Positions 46,077-53,853 of a stretch of 64,000 nt of DNA are shown piece after piece. The DNA is taken from positions 229,653 to 293,652 of the forward strand of contig NZ_JABBDY010000005.1 in NCBI RefSeq assembly GCF_012847295.1, in the 5' to 3' direction. Below the pieces are notes generated by a model. That model was not told the DNA's origin, searched no databases, and worked only from the letters and a program-made list of their open reading frames with translations. Every line of letters starts with the position of its first letter. Position 1 is the first letter of the stretch. Both the position numbers and the translations under genes were made by a program. The stretch is from Microbacterium sp. MF43 (GTDB lineage Bacteria; Actinomycetota; Actinomycetes; Actinomycetales; Microbacteriaceae).

Positions 46077-46364
46077 TCACTTAACGGCGGCCTTCAGCTT
46101 CGAGCCCGCGGTGACCTTGACACGCTGGCCGGCGGGGATCTTGATCTCCTCGCCCGTCTGGGGGTTGCGGCCGGTGCGAGCGGAGGTCTCGACGCGCTCG
46201 AACGAGATCCAACCGGGGATCGAGACCTTGCTGCCCTTGGCGACTGCCTCGGAGACGGTCGAGAAGAGGGAGTCGAGCACGCCCGACACGGCGGACTGGC
46301 TCTGCCCGGTCGCGCTCGCGATGCTCGCAACGAGTTCGGTCTTGGTGATGGACTTGTCGGCCAT
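46077..46364 (-). CDS. hup: HU-family nucleoid protein
   Basis: A 95-residue HU. The conserved arm region is SKVSIPGWISFERVETSARTGRNPQTGEE and the C-terminus GSKLKAAVK is basic. It bends and compacts DNA. GGAGGACAAACCCC precedes ATG 46364. The first 75 bases upstream carry a 6-bp hairpin (46383-46398) and a TACATT box at about 46456-46461, a possible promoter. The rest of the 238-base gap to 46602 holds no gene that I can support. Confidence 0.95.
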   Translation of the reverse strand: MADKSITKTELVASIASATGQSQSAVSGVLDSLFSTVSEAVAKGSKVSIPGWISFERVETSARTGRNPQTGEEIKIPAGQRVKVTAGSKLKAAVK

Positions 46365-46602
46365 GGGGTTTGTCCTCCGAAAGCGGCGGAGTCGCCGCCT
46401 TGTTCATTTCTCGGACCGGACGGCGTGAGCCCCCCGGCTGGTCGGTTCGACCGCCTTGAATGTACCCGACATCCCGTCGGAAACCGCGGATTTCCGGGGT
46501 TTTCGGACGTTCCAGACGGCGTGTCGGGGGTGGTTGTGGCCTTTGGGGCTGTTGTGAAGGCCGCTCAGCTCCTCTTCCCGCCTCGCGGAGCGGGCCGCCG
46601 GA

Positions 46603-47193
46603 TCAGCCTCGATGGGACGCGATCACGCTGCGCGCGGTGCGTGCGAACGCCGGTGCGACGCGGTCCTGTCCGTCCAGGTAGCCGCCGACCAGGGCCGCGT
46701 CTCGCAGCAGGACCAGCGAGGCGGCGACGTCTCGCGGATCGATCAGCCGCGCCGCAGCGGCGAGCTGCTCGAGCGTCGACCGGAACCATTCGCGATGGCC
46801 GGCGATCAGTTCGCGCACCGGCCCCTCGTCGGGGTACTCGGCCGCGGCGTTGATGAAGGGGCAGCCGCGGGTGTGCCGTTCGCGGATGTCCTGCTCGATC
46901 CCGGCGATGACCAGCTCGAGGAGCACCTCCGGGTCGTCGGAGGCGGCACCGGCGTGGGCGAACAGCTCGCGGAGGCGCTCGTCCTCGCCGCGCAGGTAGG
47001 CGATGACGAGTCCTTCCTTGCCTTGGAACTGCTTGTACATCGTCGCCCGCGTGACGCCGGACTCTTCGATGATGCGGTCGACCCCGACCGAGTGGATGCC
47101 CTCGTTGTAGAAGAGGTGGGTCGCGGCATCCAGCAGGCGCTGCCGCGCAGGGGAGGGGCGTGTCGTGCCGCTGGCGGCGGGGGTGGTGCTCAT
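46603..47193 (-). CDS. TetR-family repressor
   Basis: A 196-residue TetR protein with the N-terminal helix-turn-helix (about 18-60: ARQRLLDAATHLFYNEGIHSVGVDRII), then a helical ligand domain with TRGCPFINAAAEYPDEG. CCGGAGGAGACC precedes ATG 47193. It is divergent from the hydrolase at 47359, and a TAGA/TCTA palindrome lies between, so it likely represses both genes. The TRGCPF motif is that of TetR_C-type subfamily often next to alpha/beta hydrolases. Confidence 0.9.
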   Translation of the reverse strand: MSTTPAASGTTRPSPARQRLLDAATHLFYNEGIHSVGVDRIIEESGVTRATMYKQFQGKEGLVIAYLRGEDERLRELFAHAGAASDDPEVLLELVIAGIEQDIRERHTRGCPFINAAAEYPDEGPVRELIAGHREWFRSTLEQLAAAARLIDPRDVAASLVLLRDAALVGGYLDGQDRVAPAFARTARSVIASHRG

Positions 47194-47260
47194 GGTCTCC
47201 TCCGGTCTCCATCGTGCCATCCGGAGCGGCGCGAAAGATTTTCTCGAGAACAGTCTTGCG

Positions 47261-47280
47261 TAGATAGAACGTTCGGTCTA
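47261..47280. promoter_or_regulatory. TetR operator
   Basis: TAGATAGAACGTTCGGTCTA: 16 of 20 bases are self-complementary, with a perfect GAACGTTC core and TAGA/TCTA ends. It lies midway between the divergent TetR and hydrolase genes. Confidence 0.82.
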
Positions 47281-47358
47281 CTATCAGGATACAACAACCG
47301 GAGACGCAGGATCCGGATCCACACACCACCACCGCACGAGACCGCACAGGAGATCGAA

Positions 47359-48201
47359 ATGAACGAGAACACCACCGCCAAGACCCCCATCGTCCTCATC
47401 CATGGACTCTGGATGACTCCGAAGAGCTGGGACACGTGGGCCGATCGCTTCCGCGCCGCGGGCCACCAGGTGATCGTCCCGGGTTGGCCCGGGATCGACG
47501 ACCGCACCGTCGAAGACATCCGCAACAACCCCGCCGCGCTCAAGGGCATCGGGCTCGCGCAGATCGCCGACAACTACGAGCGCATCATCCGCGCCCTCCC
47601 CGAGAAGCCGATCATCATCGGCCATTCCTTCGGGGGAGTCCTCACGCAGATGCTCGCCGACCGCGGCCTCGGGGTCGCCTACGTCGGCGTGGCCCCCGGG
47701 CAGACGGCCGGCGTCACGACGCTCCCCCTCTCCACGCTGTGGACCGGAACCCCGATCCTGTCCAACCCGTTCGGCATCAACGGCGCCAAGCCGCTGTCGA
47801 AGCGCCACTTCCACTTCACCTTCGGCAATGACCTGCCGCGTGAGGAGTCCGACACGCTCTGGGAGGAGTTCGCCGTCAACTCGTACAACAAGGTGTTCTT
47901 CGAGGGCGTCACGTCGGTGCTGAACGAGAAGAACGGCGTCACCCGTGTCGACTACGGCCGCACCGACCGCGCGCCGCTGCTCATCATCACCGGCGAGATC
48001 GACCACGTCGTGCCGCCCGCGATCGGTGAGGCGATCGTGAAGAAGTACAGGAAGACCGGCAGCCCGGCGGTCGTCGACTACAAGACCTACCCGGGCCGCA
48101 CCCACCGCCTGGTGAGCCAGGACGGCTGGGAGGAGATCGCCGATTACGCCCTCGAGTGGGCCACCACCCACCAGGTGCGCCAGGCCGAGGCGGCGAAGTA
48201 A
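47359..48201 (+). CDS. Alpha/beta-hydrolase
   Basis: A 280-residue protein. The oxyanion HGLW is at 15-18, the nucleophile elbow GHSFGG (about 89-94) and the catalytic His in GRTHRL (about 254). It is probably an esterase, haloperoxidase-like or lactonase-like enzyme. AGGAGATCGAA precedes ATG 47359. Controlled by the divergent TetR. Substrate unknown. Confidence 0.87.
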   Translation: MNENTTAKTPIVLIHGLWMTPKSWDTWADRFRAAGHQVIVPGWPGIDDRTVEDIRNNPAALKGIGLAQIADNYERIIRALPEKPIIIGHSFGGVLTQMLADRGLGVAYVGVAPGQTAGVTTLPLSTLWTGTPILSNPFGINGAKPLSKRHFHFTFGNDLPREESDTLWEEFAVNSYNKVFFEGVTSVLNEKNGVTRVDYGRTDRAPLLIITGEIDHVVPPAIGEAIVKKYRKTGSPAVVDYKTYPGRTHRLVSQDGWEEIADYALEWATTHQVRQAEAAK

Positions 48202-48222
48202 GCGGATGCCTCGCCCACCCCG

Positions 48223-48253
48223 GGTCGTTGAGCGAGCGAAGCGAGACGAAACG
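48223..48253 (+). repeat. Dispersed repeat, single arm
   Basis: GGTCGTTGAGCGAGCGAAGC followed by GAGACGAAACG. It lies in the 55-base gap between two convergent hydrolase genes. It equals one arm of the palindromic elements inside cysD and cysN. Confidence 0.85.
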
Positions 48254-48256
48254 CCC

Positions 48257-49414
48257 TCAGCCCTCGGGAGCGTGCAGCCGGCGCAGCGCCGAGACGACGT
48301 CGTCGTGCCAGCGTCGCGCCGCGGGCAGCGCGGCCAGGAAGATCGGGGTGTCGTGGGTCACACCTTGGTACCGGACGACGCTCGCCTCCACCCCTGCCGC
48401 GCGGAGGGCTGCCCCGTAGGCGTCGCCGTCGCCGCGGAGCGGGTCGTACTCGGCCGTCATGATCACCGTCGGCGGCAGGTCTTCGTGCGAACCCGCGCGC
48501 AGCGGCGACGCGTAGGGCTCATGCGCAGCGCGCGATGAGGGCAGGTAGGTGCGCGCGACCGATCGCAGCTCGCGAACGGCGATGAATCGGGGGATGCCGA
48601 GGGTGCGGGTCGCGCTCAGGTCGAGGTGCGCGCCCGTGAGGTCGACGACGGGCACTTCGAGCACCTGCAGCGCGAGCGGCGGACCGCCTCGGTCCCGGTT
48701 CATCAAGACCACCGCCGCCGCGATGTTCGCGCCTGCCGACGTCCCCAGCACGCCGATGCGCCCCGGGTCGACGCCGAGCTCGCCCGCGTGCGCGCGCAGC
48801 CATCCCAGCGCGGCGAAGGTCTGCTCCACCTGCACCGGGTACTGGTGCTCGGGTGCGAGGGCGTAGTCGACCGCCGCGATGGCGACATTTGCGTCCACCG
48901 CCCGCCGGCGGAACGAGGCATCCGTCGTGGGGTAGTCCACGCCCCCGATACGGAACGCGCCGCCGAACAGCGCGAGCACCCCCGGAACCGGCGCGGCGCC
49001 GACGGGGCCGGGGTGGTAGACACGGACCCGCACCGACGGACGGCCCGGCACCTCGACGCGATGGTCGGTCGTGCGGATGTCCGGACCGGGCATGCCGACG
49101 GTGCGCAGCTCGGTGCGGTCCCACGCGAGCGCCGCCTTGCGCTTGCGCGCACGCGCCTGTGCGCGGGGACCCAGCGGCGGGCTGCCCGGCTTCGCCGTGG
49201 ATCCCGTCTTCGCCCTCGCGGGCACTGACCCCGCGGCGGGCACCGGCCCCGCGGCGCCTGCCCTCGGGGCCGCGTTGCCGGCCGCGGTCGGTGCGGCCAC
49301 ACGGGAGAAGGGCCAGAGCGCGCTCAGGCGTGCGCGCATCGCGCCCTTCGCCTTGTCGAGCAGGTGCTTGCGGTGCACGCGCAGCCGCTCCTCGAAGAAC
49401 GGGTCCAGCCGCAT
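48257..49414 (-). CDS. HSL-family alpha/beta-hydrolase with altered oxyanion motif
   Basis: A 385-residue protein. A long N-terminal region (1-95) is basic and low complexity, with no clear helix. The hydrolase domain has GTSAG (about 223-227), the acid in AEYDPLRGDGDAY, and a His in GVTHDTP. The family HGGG oxyanion motif is replaced by FGGA (in LALFGGAFRIGG), so activity may be changed. GGAGGTGAGGGCGG precedes ATG 49414. Confidence 0.83.
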   Translation of the reverse strand: MRLDPFFEERLRVHRKHLLDKAKGAMRARLSALWPFSRVAAPTAAGNAAPRAGAAGPVPAAGSVPARAKTGSTAKPGSPPLGPRAQARARKRKAALAWDRTELRTVGMPGPDIRTTDHRVEVPGRPSVRVRVYHPGPVGAAPVPGVLALFGGAFRIGGVDYPTTDASFRRRAVDANVAIAAVDYALAPEHQYPVQVEQTFAALGWLRAHAGELGVDPGRIGVLGTSAGANIAAAVVLMNRDRGGPPLALQVLEVPVVDLTGAHLDLSATRTLGIPRFIAVRELRSVARTYLPSSRAAHEPYASPLRAGSHEDLPPTVIMTAEYDPLRGDGDAYGAALRAAGVEASVVRYQGVTHDTPIFLAALPAARRWHDDVVSALRRLHAPEG

Positions 49415-49551
49415 CCGCCCTCACCTCCGTCGCGTCACGCCGAGTGTAGAGGGGCGCCCGTTCGGCACGACCGGGATTGACACACGGATGCGCGTCCCCC
49501 CGCACCGCGGGCGGCGCCCCGCGGCCTCCCGGGGAGGCATACTGTTGGCGC

Positions 49552-50418
49552 ATGACCGCGGTCAGCATCATCGCCGGCATCGTCCTCATCGCCGTCGCGC
49601 TGAACGACGTCTTCCACACCCTCTTGCGGCCGGCGTCGACCGGCAGGCTGACGACCCTGGTCTTCCGGGCGATGTGGTTCCTCTCCCGCAGGCGCCGCCC
49701 GCTCACGATCGGGGGGCCGCTCACGATCCTCGCGACGATCGCCGTCTGGATCGTGCTCATCGCGTTGGGCTGGGCACTCATCTACCTGCCCCACGTGCCG
49801 GACGGCTTCGCCTACAGCGGCATCGATCCCGACGACTACAGCCCGTTCTTCGAAGCGCTGACGTACTCGCTCGTCGCGCTCACGACCCTCGGACTGGGAG
49901 ACGCGGTCCCCACGGATCCGGTCATCCGGCTGCTGTCACCGCTGGAGGCGCTCACCGGCTTCGCGCTGCTCTCGGCGGCCGTGTCGTGGTTCCTTCAGCT
50001 CTACCCCGCGCTCGCGCGCCGGCGGGCGCTGGCCATCGAACTGACCAGCCTGCACTCGTCGGGTCTGAGCGCACTGTCGCCCACGGTGTCGCCGGCGTAT
50101 GCGGCATCCGTCGTCGCCTCGGTGGCCCGTGCGTTCGCGGAAGTGACGGCGGACCTCGTGCAGAACACGGAGATCTTCTACTTCACCGAGAAGGACGAGC
50201 GCCTGTCGGCCTCGCGAGCAACCGGGTACGCGATGGAGTTGCGCGACACCGCGACACAGTCCGACGACCCCGACCTTCACGCCGCGGGGGTGTTCCTGGC
50301 GCACGTGCTGGACGAGCTCGCCCGCGTGCTCACCGTCCAGTACCCGCACGTGAGGGGAGAGTCCACGGACGACGTGCTGCGAGCGGTCGCGGGCAGCCAC
50401 GGGCACGACCTGTCCTGA
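49552..50418 (+). CDS. Two-helix ion channel protein with GLGD filter
   Basis: A 288-residue protein. Two main helices (about 4-22, 57-79), a pore region with TTLGLGD (111-117) where K+ channels have TVGYGD, and a last helix (about 130-147), then a soluble tail of about 140 residues. The change of the central Tyr to Leu is seen in a few channel subfamilies and affects selectivity. TACTGT ends six bases before ATG 49552, indicating a leaderless start. Confidence 0.83.
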   Translation: MTAVSIIAGIVLIAVALNDVFHTLLRPASTGRLTTLVFRAMWFLSRRRRPLTIGGPLTILATIAVWIVLIALGWALIYLPHVPDGFAYSGIDPDDYSPFFEALTYSLVALTTLGLGDAVPTDPVIRLLSPLEALTGFALLSAAVSWFLQLYPALARRRALAIELTSLHSSGLSALSPTVSPAYAASVVASVARAFAEVTADLVQNTEIFYFTEKDERLSASRATGYAMELRDTATQSDDPDLHAAGVFLAHVLDELARVLTVQYPHVRGESTDDVLRAVAGSHGHDLS

Positions 50419-50442
50419 CTGACGGCGCGCCCCGCGCAAGAC

Positions 50443-50478
50443 GGAAGGCCCGGCGTTCCGAGGAACGCCGGGCCTTCC
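50443..50478. terminator. Strong bidirectional terminator
   Basis: A 17-bp perfect stem (GGAAGGCCCGGCGTTCC and complement) with a tiny loop, between the convergent channel and rpsN genes. Confidence 0.9.
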
Positions 50479-50495
50479 GACTGATGCTGTGGTGC

Positions 50496-50801
50496 TTACC
50501 AGCTCGACTTGGTCACGCCGGGCAGCTCGCCACGGTGCGCCATGTCGCGGAAGCGGACACGCGAGATGCCGAACTTCGTCAGCACGCCCCGGGGGCGGCC
50601 GTCGATGACGTCGCGCGAACGCAGACGAACCGGCGACGCGTTGCGGGGCAGCTTCTGCAGGCCCACGCGAGCGGCTTCGCGCTGCTCGTCGGTCGAGGTG
50701 GGGTCGACGAGAGCCTTCTTCAGCTCGGCGCGCTTGGCGGCGTAGCGGTCGACGACCTCCTGGCGCTGCTGGTTGCGCGCGATCTTGCTCTTCTTGGCCA
50801 T
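50496..50801 (-). CDS. rpsN: 30S ribosomal protein S14 (zinc-independent type)
   Basis: A 101-residue S14. The body is [45 protein letters not shown], and the CxxC zinc pairs of the short S14Z form are absent. It helps assemble the 30S head. It ends the rpmB-rpmG-rpsN operon. The starting ATG is at 50801, three bases after the rpmG stop. Confidence 0.97.
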   Translation of the reverse strand: MAKKSKIARNQQRQEVVDRYAAKRAELKKALVDPTSTDEQREAARVGLQKLPRNASPVRLRSRDVIDGRPRGVLTKFGISRVRFRDMAHRGELPGVTKSSW

Positions 50802-50804
50802 GGA

Positions 50805-50975
50805 TCAGCGCTCCTCTCGGAATTCGACGTGCTTGCGGATGACCGGGTCGTACTTCTTGAGCACGATGCGGTCGGGGTTGTTGCGGCGGTTCTTGCGCGT
50901 CACGTAGGTGTACCCCGTGCCGGCGGTCGAACGCAGCTTGATGATCGGACGGACGTCCTGTGCCTTCTTGGCCAT
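50805..50975 (-). CDS. rpmG: 50S ribosomal protein L33 (zinc-independent type)
   Basis: A 56-residue protein, [20 protein letters not shown] followed by [20 protein letters not shown] and a basic end. There are no cysteines, so it is a zinc-independent L33. The ATG overlaps the rpmB stop by one base (TGATG). It is in the 50S exit-site region. Length matches the family. Confidence 0.96.
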   Translation of the reverse strand: MAKKAQDVRPIIKLRSTAGTGYTYVTRKNRRNNPDRIVLKKYDPVIRKHVEFREER

Positions 50976-51211
50976 CAGAGCTTCACACCCTTCGCCTGGA
51001 GGTCACGCACGACCGCCTCGATGCCGCGGGCGTCGATGACCTTGATGCCCTTGGCCGAGACGTTGAGCTTGATGTTGCGACCCAGCGACGGAACGAAGTA
51101 GGTCTTCTTCTGCACGTTCGGGTCGAAGCGGCGCTTCGTCCGGCGGTGCGAGTGCGAGATGTTGTGACCGAAGCCAGGAACTGCTCCAGTCACCTGGCAC
51201 ACTGCTGCCAT
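50975..51211 (-). CDS. rpmB: 50S ribosomal protein L28
   Basis: A 78-residue L28. It begins [29 protein letters not shown] and ends [24 protein letters not shown]. Only one cysteine is present, so it is not a zinc-finger form. First gene of the operon. No Zur box is visible upstream, so this appears to be the constitutive set. Confidence 0.97.
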   Translation of the reverse strand: MAAVCQVTGAVPGFGHNISHSHRRTKRRFDPNVQKKTYFVPSLGRNIKLNVSAKGIKVIDARGIEAVVRDLQAKGVKL

Positions 51212-51305
51212 AGTGATGTCTCCTTAGTACCGTGGAGCCGGACGGCCCCACCCAAGATCCCTTGTCTGCATCTCGTGACACACGCGATCCCCGCCCGGAT
51301 GTTCC

Positions 51306-51336
51306 GGTCGTTGAGCGAACGAAGTGAGACGAAACG
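51306..51336 (+). repeat. Dispersed repeat, single arm
   Basis: GGTCGTTGAGCGAACGAAGT followed by GAGACGAAACG. Same orientation and nearly the same sequence as the copy at 48223. It lies in the 159-base gap between rpmB and the MPG gene. Confidence 0.83.
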
Positions 51337-51370
51337 CGAACTGCGTGCTGGAGTGCGCGCAGACAAAGAG

Positions 51371-52099
51371 TCAGTCTAGCACGGGCGGCGTGTCGCCCTT
51401 GCCGCGGCGGGCTTCACCGGATGCCACGCCCGCCGCCTCTGCCGCACCCCGGCCCCACCGGAACGCCGACACCGACGGATCGCCGGCGATCCAGAACCGC
51501 CACGGGAAGAGCGCGGTGCCGGCTTCGCCCGCCACTCCGACCCGCGGGCCCGTCGCGATGCCCGTGAGCGGCTCGACGCGCAGCGACAGGCGCGCGACCG
51601 CTCCGTGGCGCGGCTCGCCGGTGATCGCGTCGATGCCGTCGTGGATCGGATGCCGCAGCCCCACCGCGTCTCCGAGCCGACCGGGTCCCCGCGCCAGGTC
51701 GCGCGCGGTTCGCGCTGCGGGCCGGCGGCGGGCCGCGGCATCCGTCCCCTCCATCACCTCGGCTGCGCGAAGGAGGATTCCGCCGGCGACCCCGCCCGGA
51801 CCGCACACGACGTTCACGCACGAGTGGATGCCGTGGCTCAGGTACACGTACAGGTGGCCGGGCTCTCCCCACATGGTCGCGTTGCGCGCCGTGCGTCCCA
51901 TCCGGGCGTGCGAGCCGAGGTCGGGTGTGGGTCCGGTGCCCCGGCCGTGGTAGGCCTCGACCTCCGTGAGCCGCACGACGACCGTGTCGTCGTGGACGAT
52001 CGTGGTGAGAGTGCCGCCCAGCAGCCGCGGCGCGACCTCGGCGGGAAGACCGAGCAGATCCTCACGGCGCGCAGGCCGCAGCGCAACGGGATCGGACAT
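51371..52099 (-). CDS. 3-methyladenine DNA glycosylase (MPG/AAG family)
   Basis: A 242-residue protein with ARLLGG-like entry, the catalytic/water-activating TEVEAYHG, and MWGEPGHLYVYLSHGIHSCVNVVC, plus SAFRWGRG at the end. It removes alkylated purines from DNA in base-excision repair. TAGAAT ends six bases before ATG 52099, indicating a leaderless start. It is divergent from the DHA2 gene. Confidence 0.94.
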   Translation of the reverse strand: MSDPVALRPARREDLLGLPAEVAPRLLGGTLTTIVHDDTVVVRLTEVEAYHGRGTGPTPDLGSHARMGRTARNATMWGEPGHLYVYLSHGIHSCVNVVCGPGGVAGGILLRAAEVMEGTDAAARRRPAARTARDLARGPGRLGDAVGLRHPIHDGIDAITGEPRHGAVARLSLRVEPLTGIATGPRVGVAGEAGTALFPWRFWIAGDPSVSAFRWGRGAAEAAGVASGEARRGKGDTPPVLD

Positions 52100-52176
52100 G
52101 CGGGGATTCTACGCAGAAGGCATCTCACCTCGGCGGGGCGATCCGCTGCGACCGCGGCGATCGCTAGCATCCGCTC

Positions 52177-53853
52177 ATGAAGCGATGGTTCGTGCTGGTG
52201 ATCCTCGGCGTCTCGCAGTTCGTCATGGTGCTCGACAGCACGGTCATGAACGTGTCCATCTCGACGGTCGCCACCGACCTGAACACCGATATCGGGGGCA
52301 TGCAGGCGGCCATCACGTTCTACGCCCTGACGATGGCGGCCTTCATGCTGACGGGCGGCAAGCTCGGCGACAAGTGGGGACGCAGCACCGCGTTCCGCAT
52401 CGGGTCGGTGGTCTACGGCCTGGGCTCGCTCACCACGGCCCTCGCCCCCAACCTCACCGTGCTCATGCTCGGGTGGTCGCTCGTCGAGGGTCTTGGCGCG
52501 ATCCTCGTGATCCCCGCCATCGCCGCCCTCGCGGCGATCAACTACTCCGGCCGAGACCGCGTCATCGCGTTCTCGGCGCTCGGTGCGATCACGGGGTTCG
52601 CCGCGGCCGCCGGTCCCCTCATCGGCGGACTCATGACGACGTATGCCTCGTGGCGATACGTCTTCGTGGCGGAGACCGTGATCATGGTGCTCGTCCTGAT
52701 CGTGTCGGGACGCATCAAGGACACTCCCGGCGACCGTTCGCTGCGCATCGACCTGCTGAGCGTCATCCTGTCCGCGTCCGGCATGGCGCTGCTCGTCTAC
52801 GCGGTCCTGCAGAGCAAGGCGTGGGGGTGGCTCGTGCCGCTCGACCCGCCCGAGGTCGCCGGAGTCACCATCGCGCCCTTCGGCATCTCGCCGGTCGCGT
52901 ACCTCATCGTCGTGGCGATCCTCGTGCTGTGGTGGTTCGTCCGGCGTCAGCAGCACCTGGAGAGCGCCGGCCGCGTCCCGCTGCTGAAGGTGAGCATGCT
53001 GCGCATCCCGGCGCTGCGCAGCGGACTGACGATGTTCCTCGCGCAGTACTTCGCGATCGCCGCGCTCTTCTTCGTGGTGCCGGTCTACCTGCAGACGATC
53101 CTCGGGTACGACGCGCTGCAGACGGGTCTGAAGATCCTGCCGCTGTCGGTCGGCCTCATCCTCTTCTCGGTCGTCGGCTCGCGGATGTCGACGGTGCGGT
53201 CGGCCCGCAACATCGCCCGCATCGGCCAGTTCACCCTCGGCCTCGGCCTGCTGCTCGTCTTCGTGTCGGTGCAGCCGGAACTGACCGACGTGCTCTTCGC
53301 CGCGGGGATGTTCGTGGTCGGAGCCGGCTTCGGACTGCTGGCCTCCCAGCTCGGGAACGTCAACATGACCGCGGTCTCGAAAGACGACACCTCCGAGGTC
53401 GGCGGCCTGCAGGGCACGTTCCAGAACCTCGGCTCTTCGTTCGGCACCGCCGTGGTCGGCTCGGTGTTCATCCTGCTGCTGACGGGCGGCTTCAGCACGG
53501 CGGTCGAGGGCAGCACCACGCTCGCCGACGACGTGAAGCAGCAGGTCGCGGAGGCCACGGCGGGCGGGGCGCCGATCATCTCGCAGGATCAGGCCGAGCA
53601 GGCGGTGCTCGACGCGGGCGGCAGCCCCGAGGTCGCGACCGAGGTGGCCCAGACCTACGCCGATGCCCAGGTGGAATCGCTGCGGCAGTCGCTGTTCCTC
53701 GTCTTCGCCCTGACGCTGTTCGCGATCGTGTTCGCCCGGGGCCTGCCCGCGACGATCCCGATTCCGGAGCCGGCGTCCGCATCGAGCGTTCGAGCGGGCG
53801 GAGCCGGCGGAGCGGGCGGAGCCGGCGGGGCGGATCAGGCCGGCGGCACCTGA
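52177..53853 (+). CDS. MFS transporter, DHA2 type
   Basis: A 558-residue protein with 14 helices; VMVLDSTVMNVSISTV in helix 1, GGKLGDKWGRS and AFSALGAITGFAAAAGPLIGG are typical. An extracytoplasmic loop of about 60 residues precedes the last helix, and the C-terminus is a Gly/Ala repeat tail. TAGCAT ends six bases before ATG 52177. Probably a proton-driven multidrug exporter. The 3' end overlaps the convergent propeller gene by 19 bases. Confidence 0.9.
   Translation: MKRWFVLVILGVSQFVMVLDSTVMNVSISTVATDLNTDIGGMQAAITFYALTMAAFMLTGGKLGDKWGRSTAFRIGSVVYGLGSLTTALAPNLTVLMLGWSLVEGLGAILVIPAIAALAAINYSGRDRVIAFSALGAITGFAAAAGPLIGGLMTTYASWRYVFVAETVIMVLVLIVSGRIKDTPGDRSLRIDLLSVILSASGMALLVYAVLQSKAWGWLVPLDPPEVAGVTIAPFGISPVAYLIVVAILVLWWFVRRQQHLESAGRVPLLKVSMLRIPALRSGLTMFLAQYFAIAALFFVVPVYLQTILGYDALQTGLKILPLSVGLILFSVVGSRMSTVRSARNIARIGQFTLGLGLLLVFVSVQPELTDVLFAAGMFVVGAGFGLLASQLGNVNMTAVSKDDTSEVGGLQGTFQNLGSSFGTAVVGSVFILLLTGGFSTAVEGSTTLADDVKQQVAEATAGGAPIISQDQAEQAVLDAGGSPEVATEVAQTYADAQVESLRQSLFLVFALTLFAIVFARGLPATIPIPEPASASSVRAGGAGGAGGAGGADQAGGT

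Noticed and set aside
50496-51211. Zur-controlled zinc-independent ribosomal paralogues
   Set aside because: The proteins lack zinc motifs, but no Zur-like box is present before rpmB, unlike before znuA; they look constitutive.
48223-51336. Repeat arms as attachment sites of a genomic island
   Set aside because: The 3 kb between them holds ordinary genes including ribosomal proteins, and no integrase is present.
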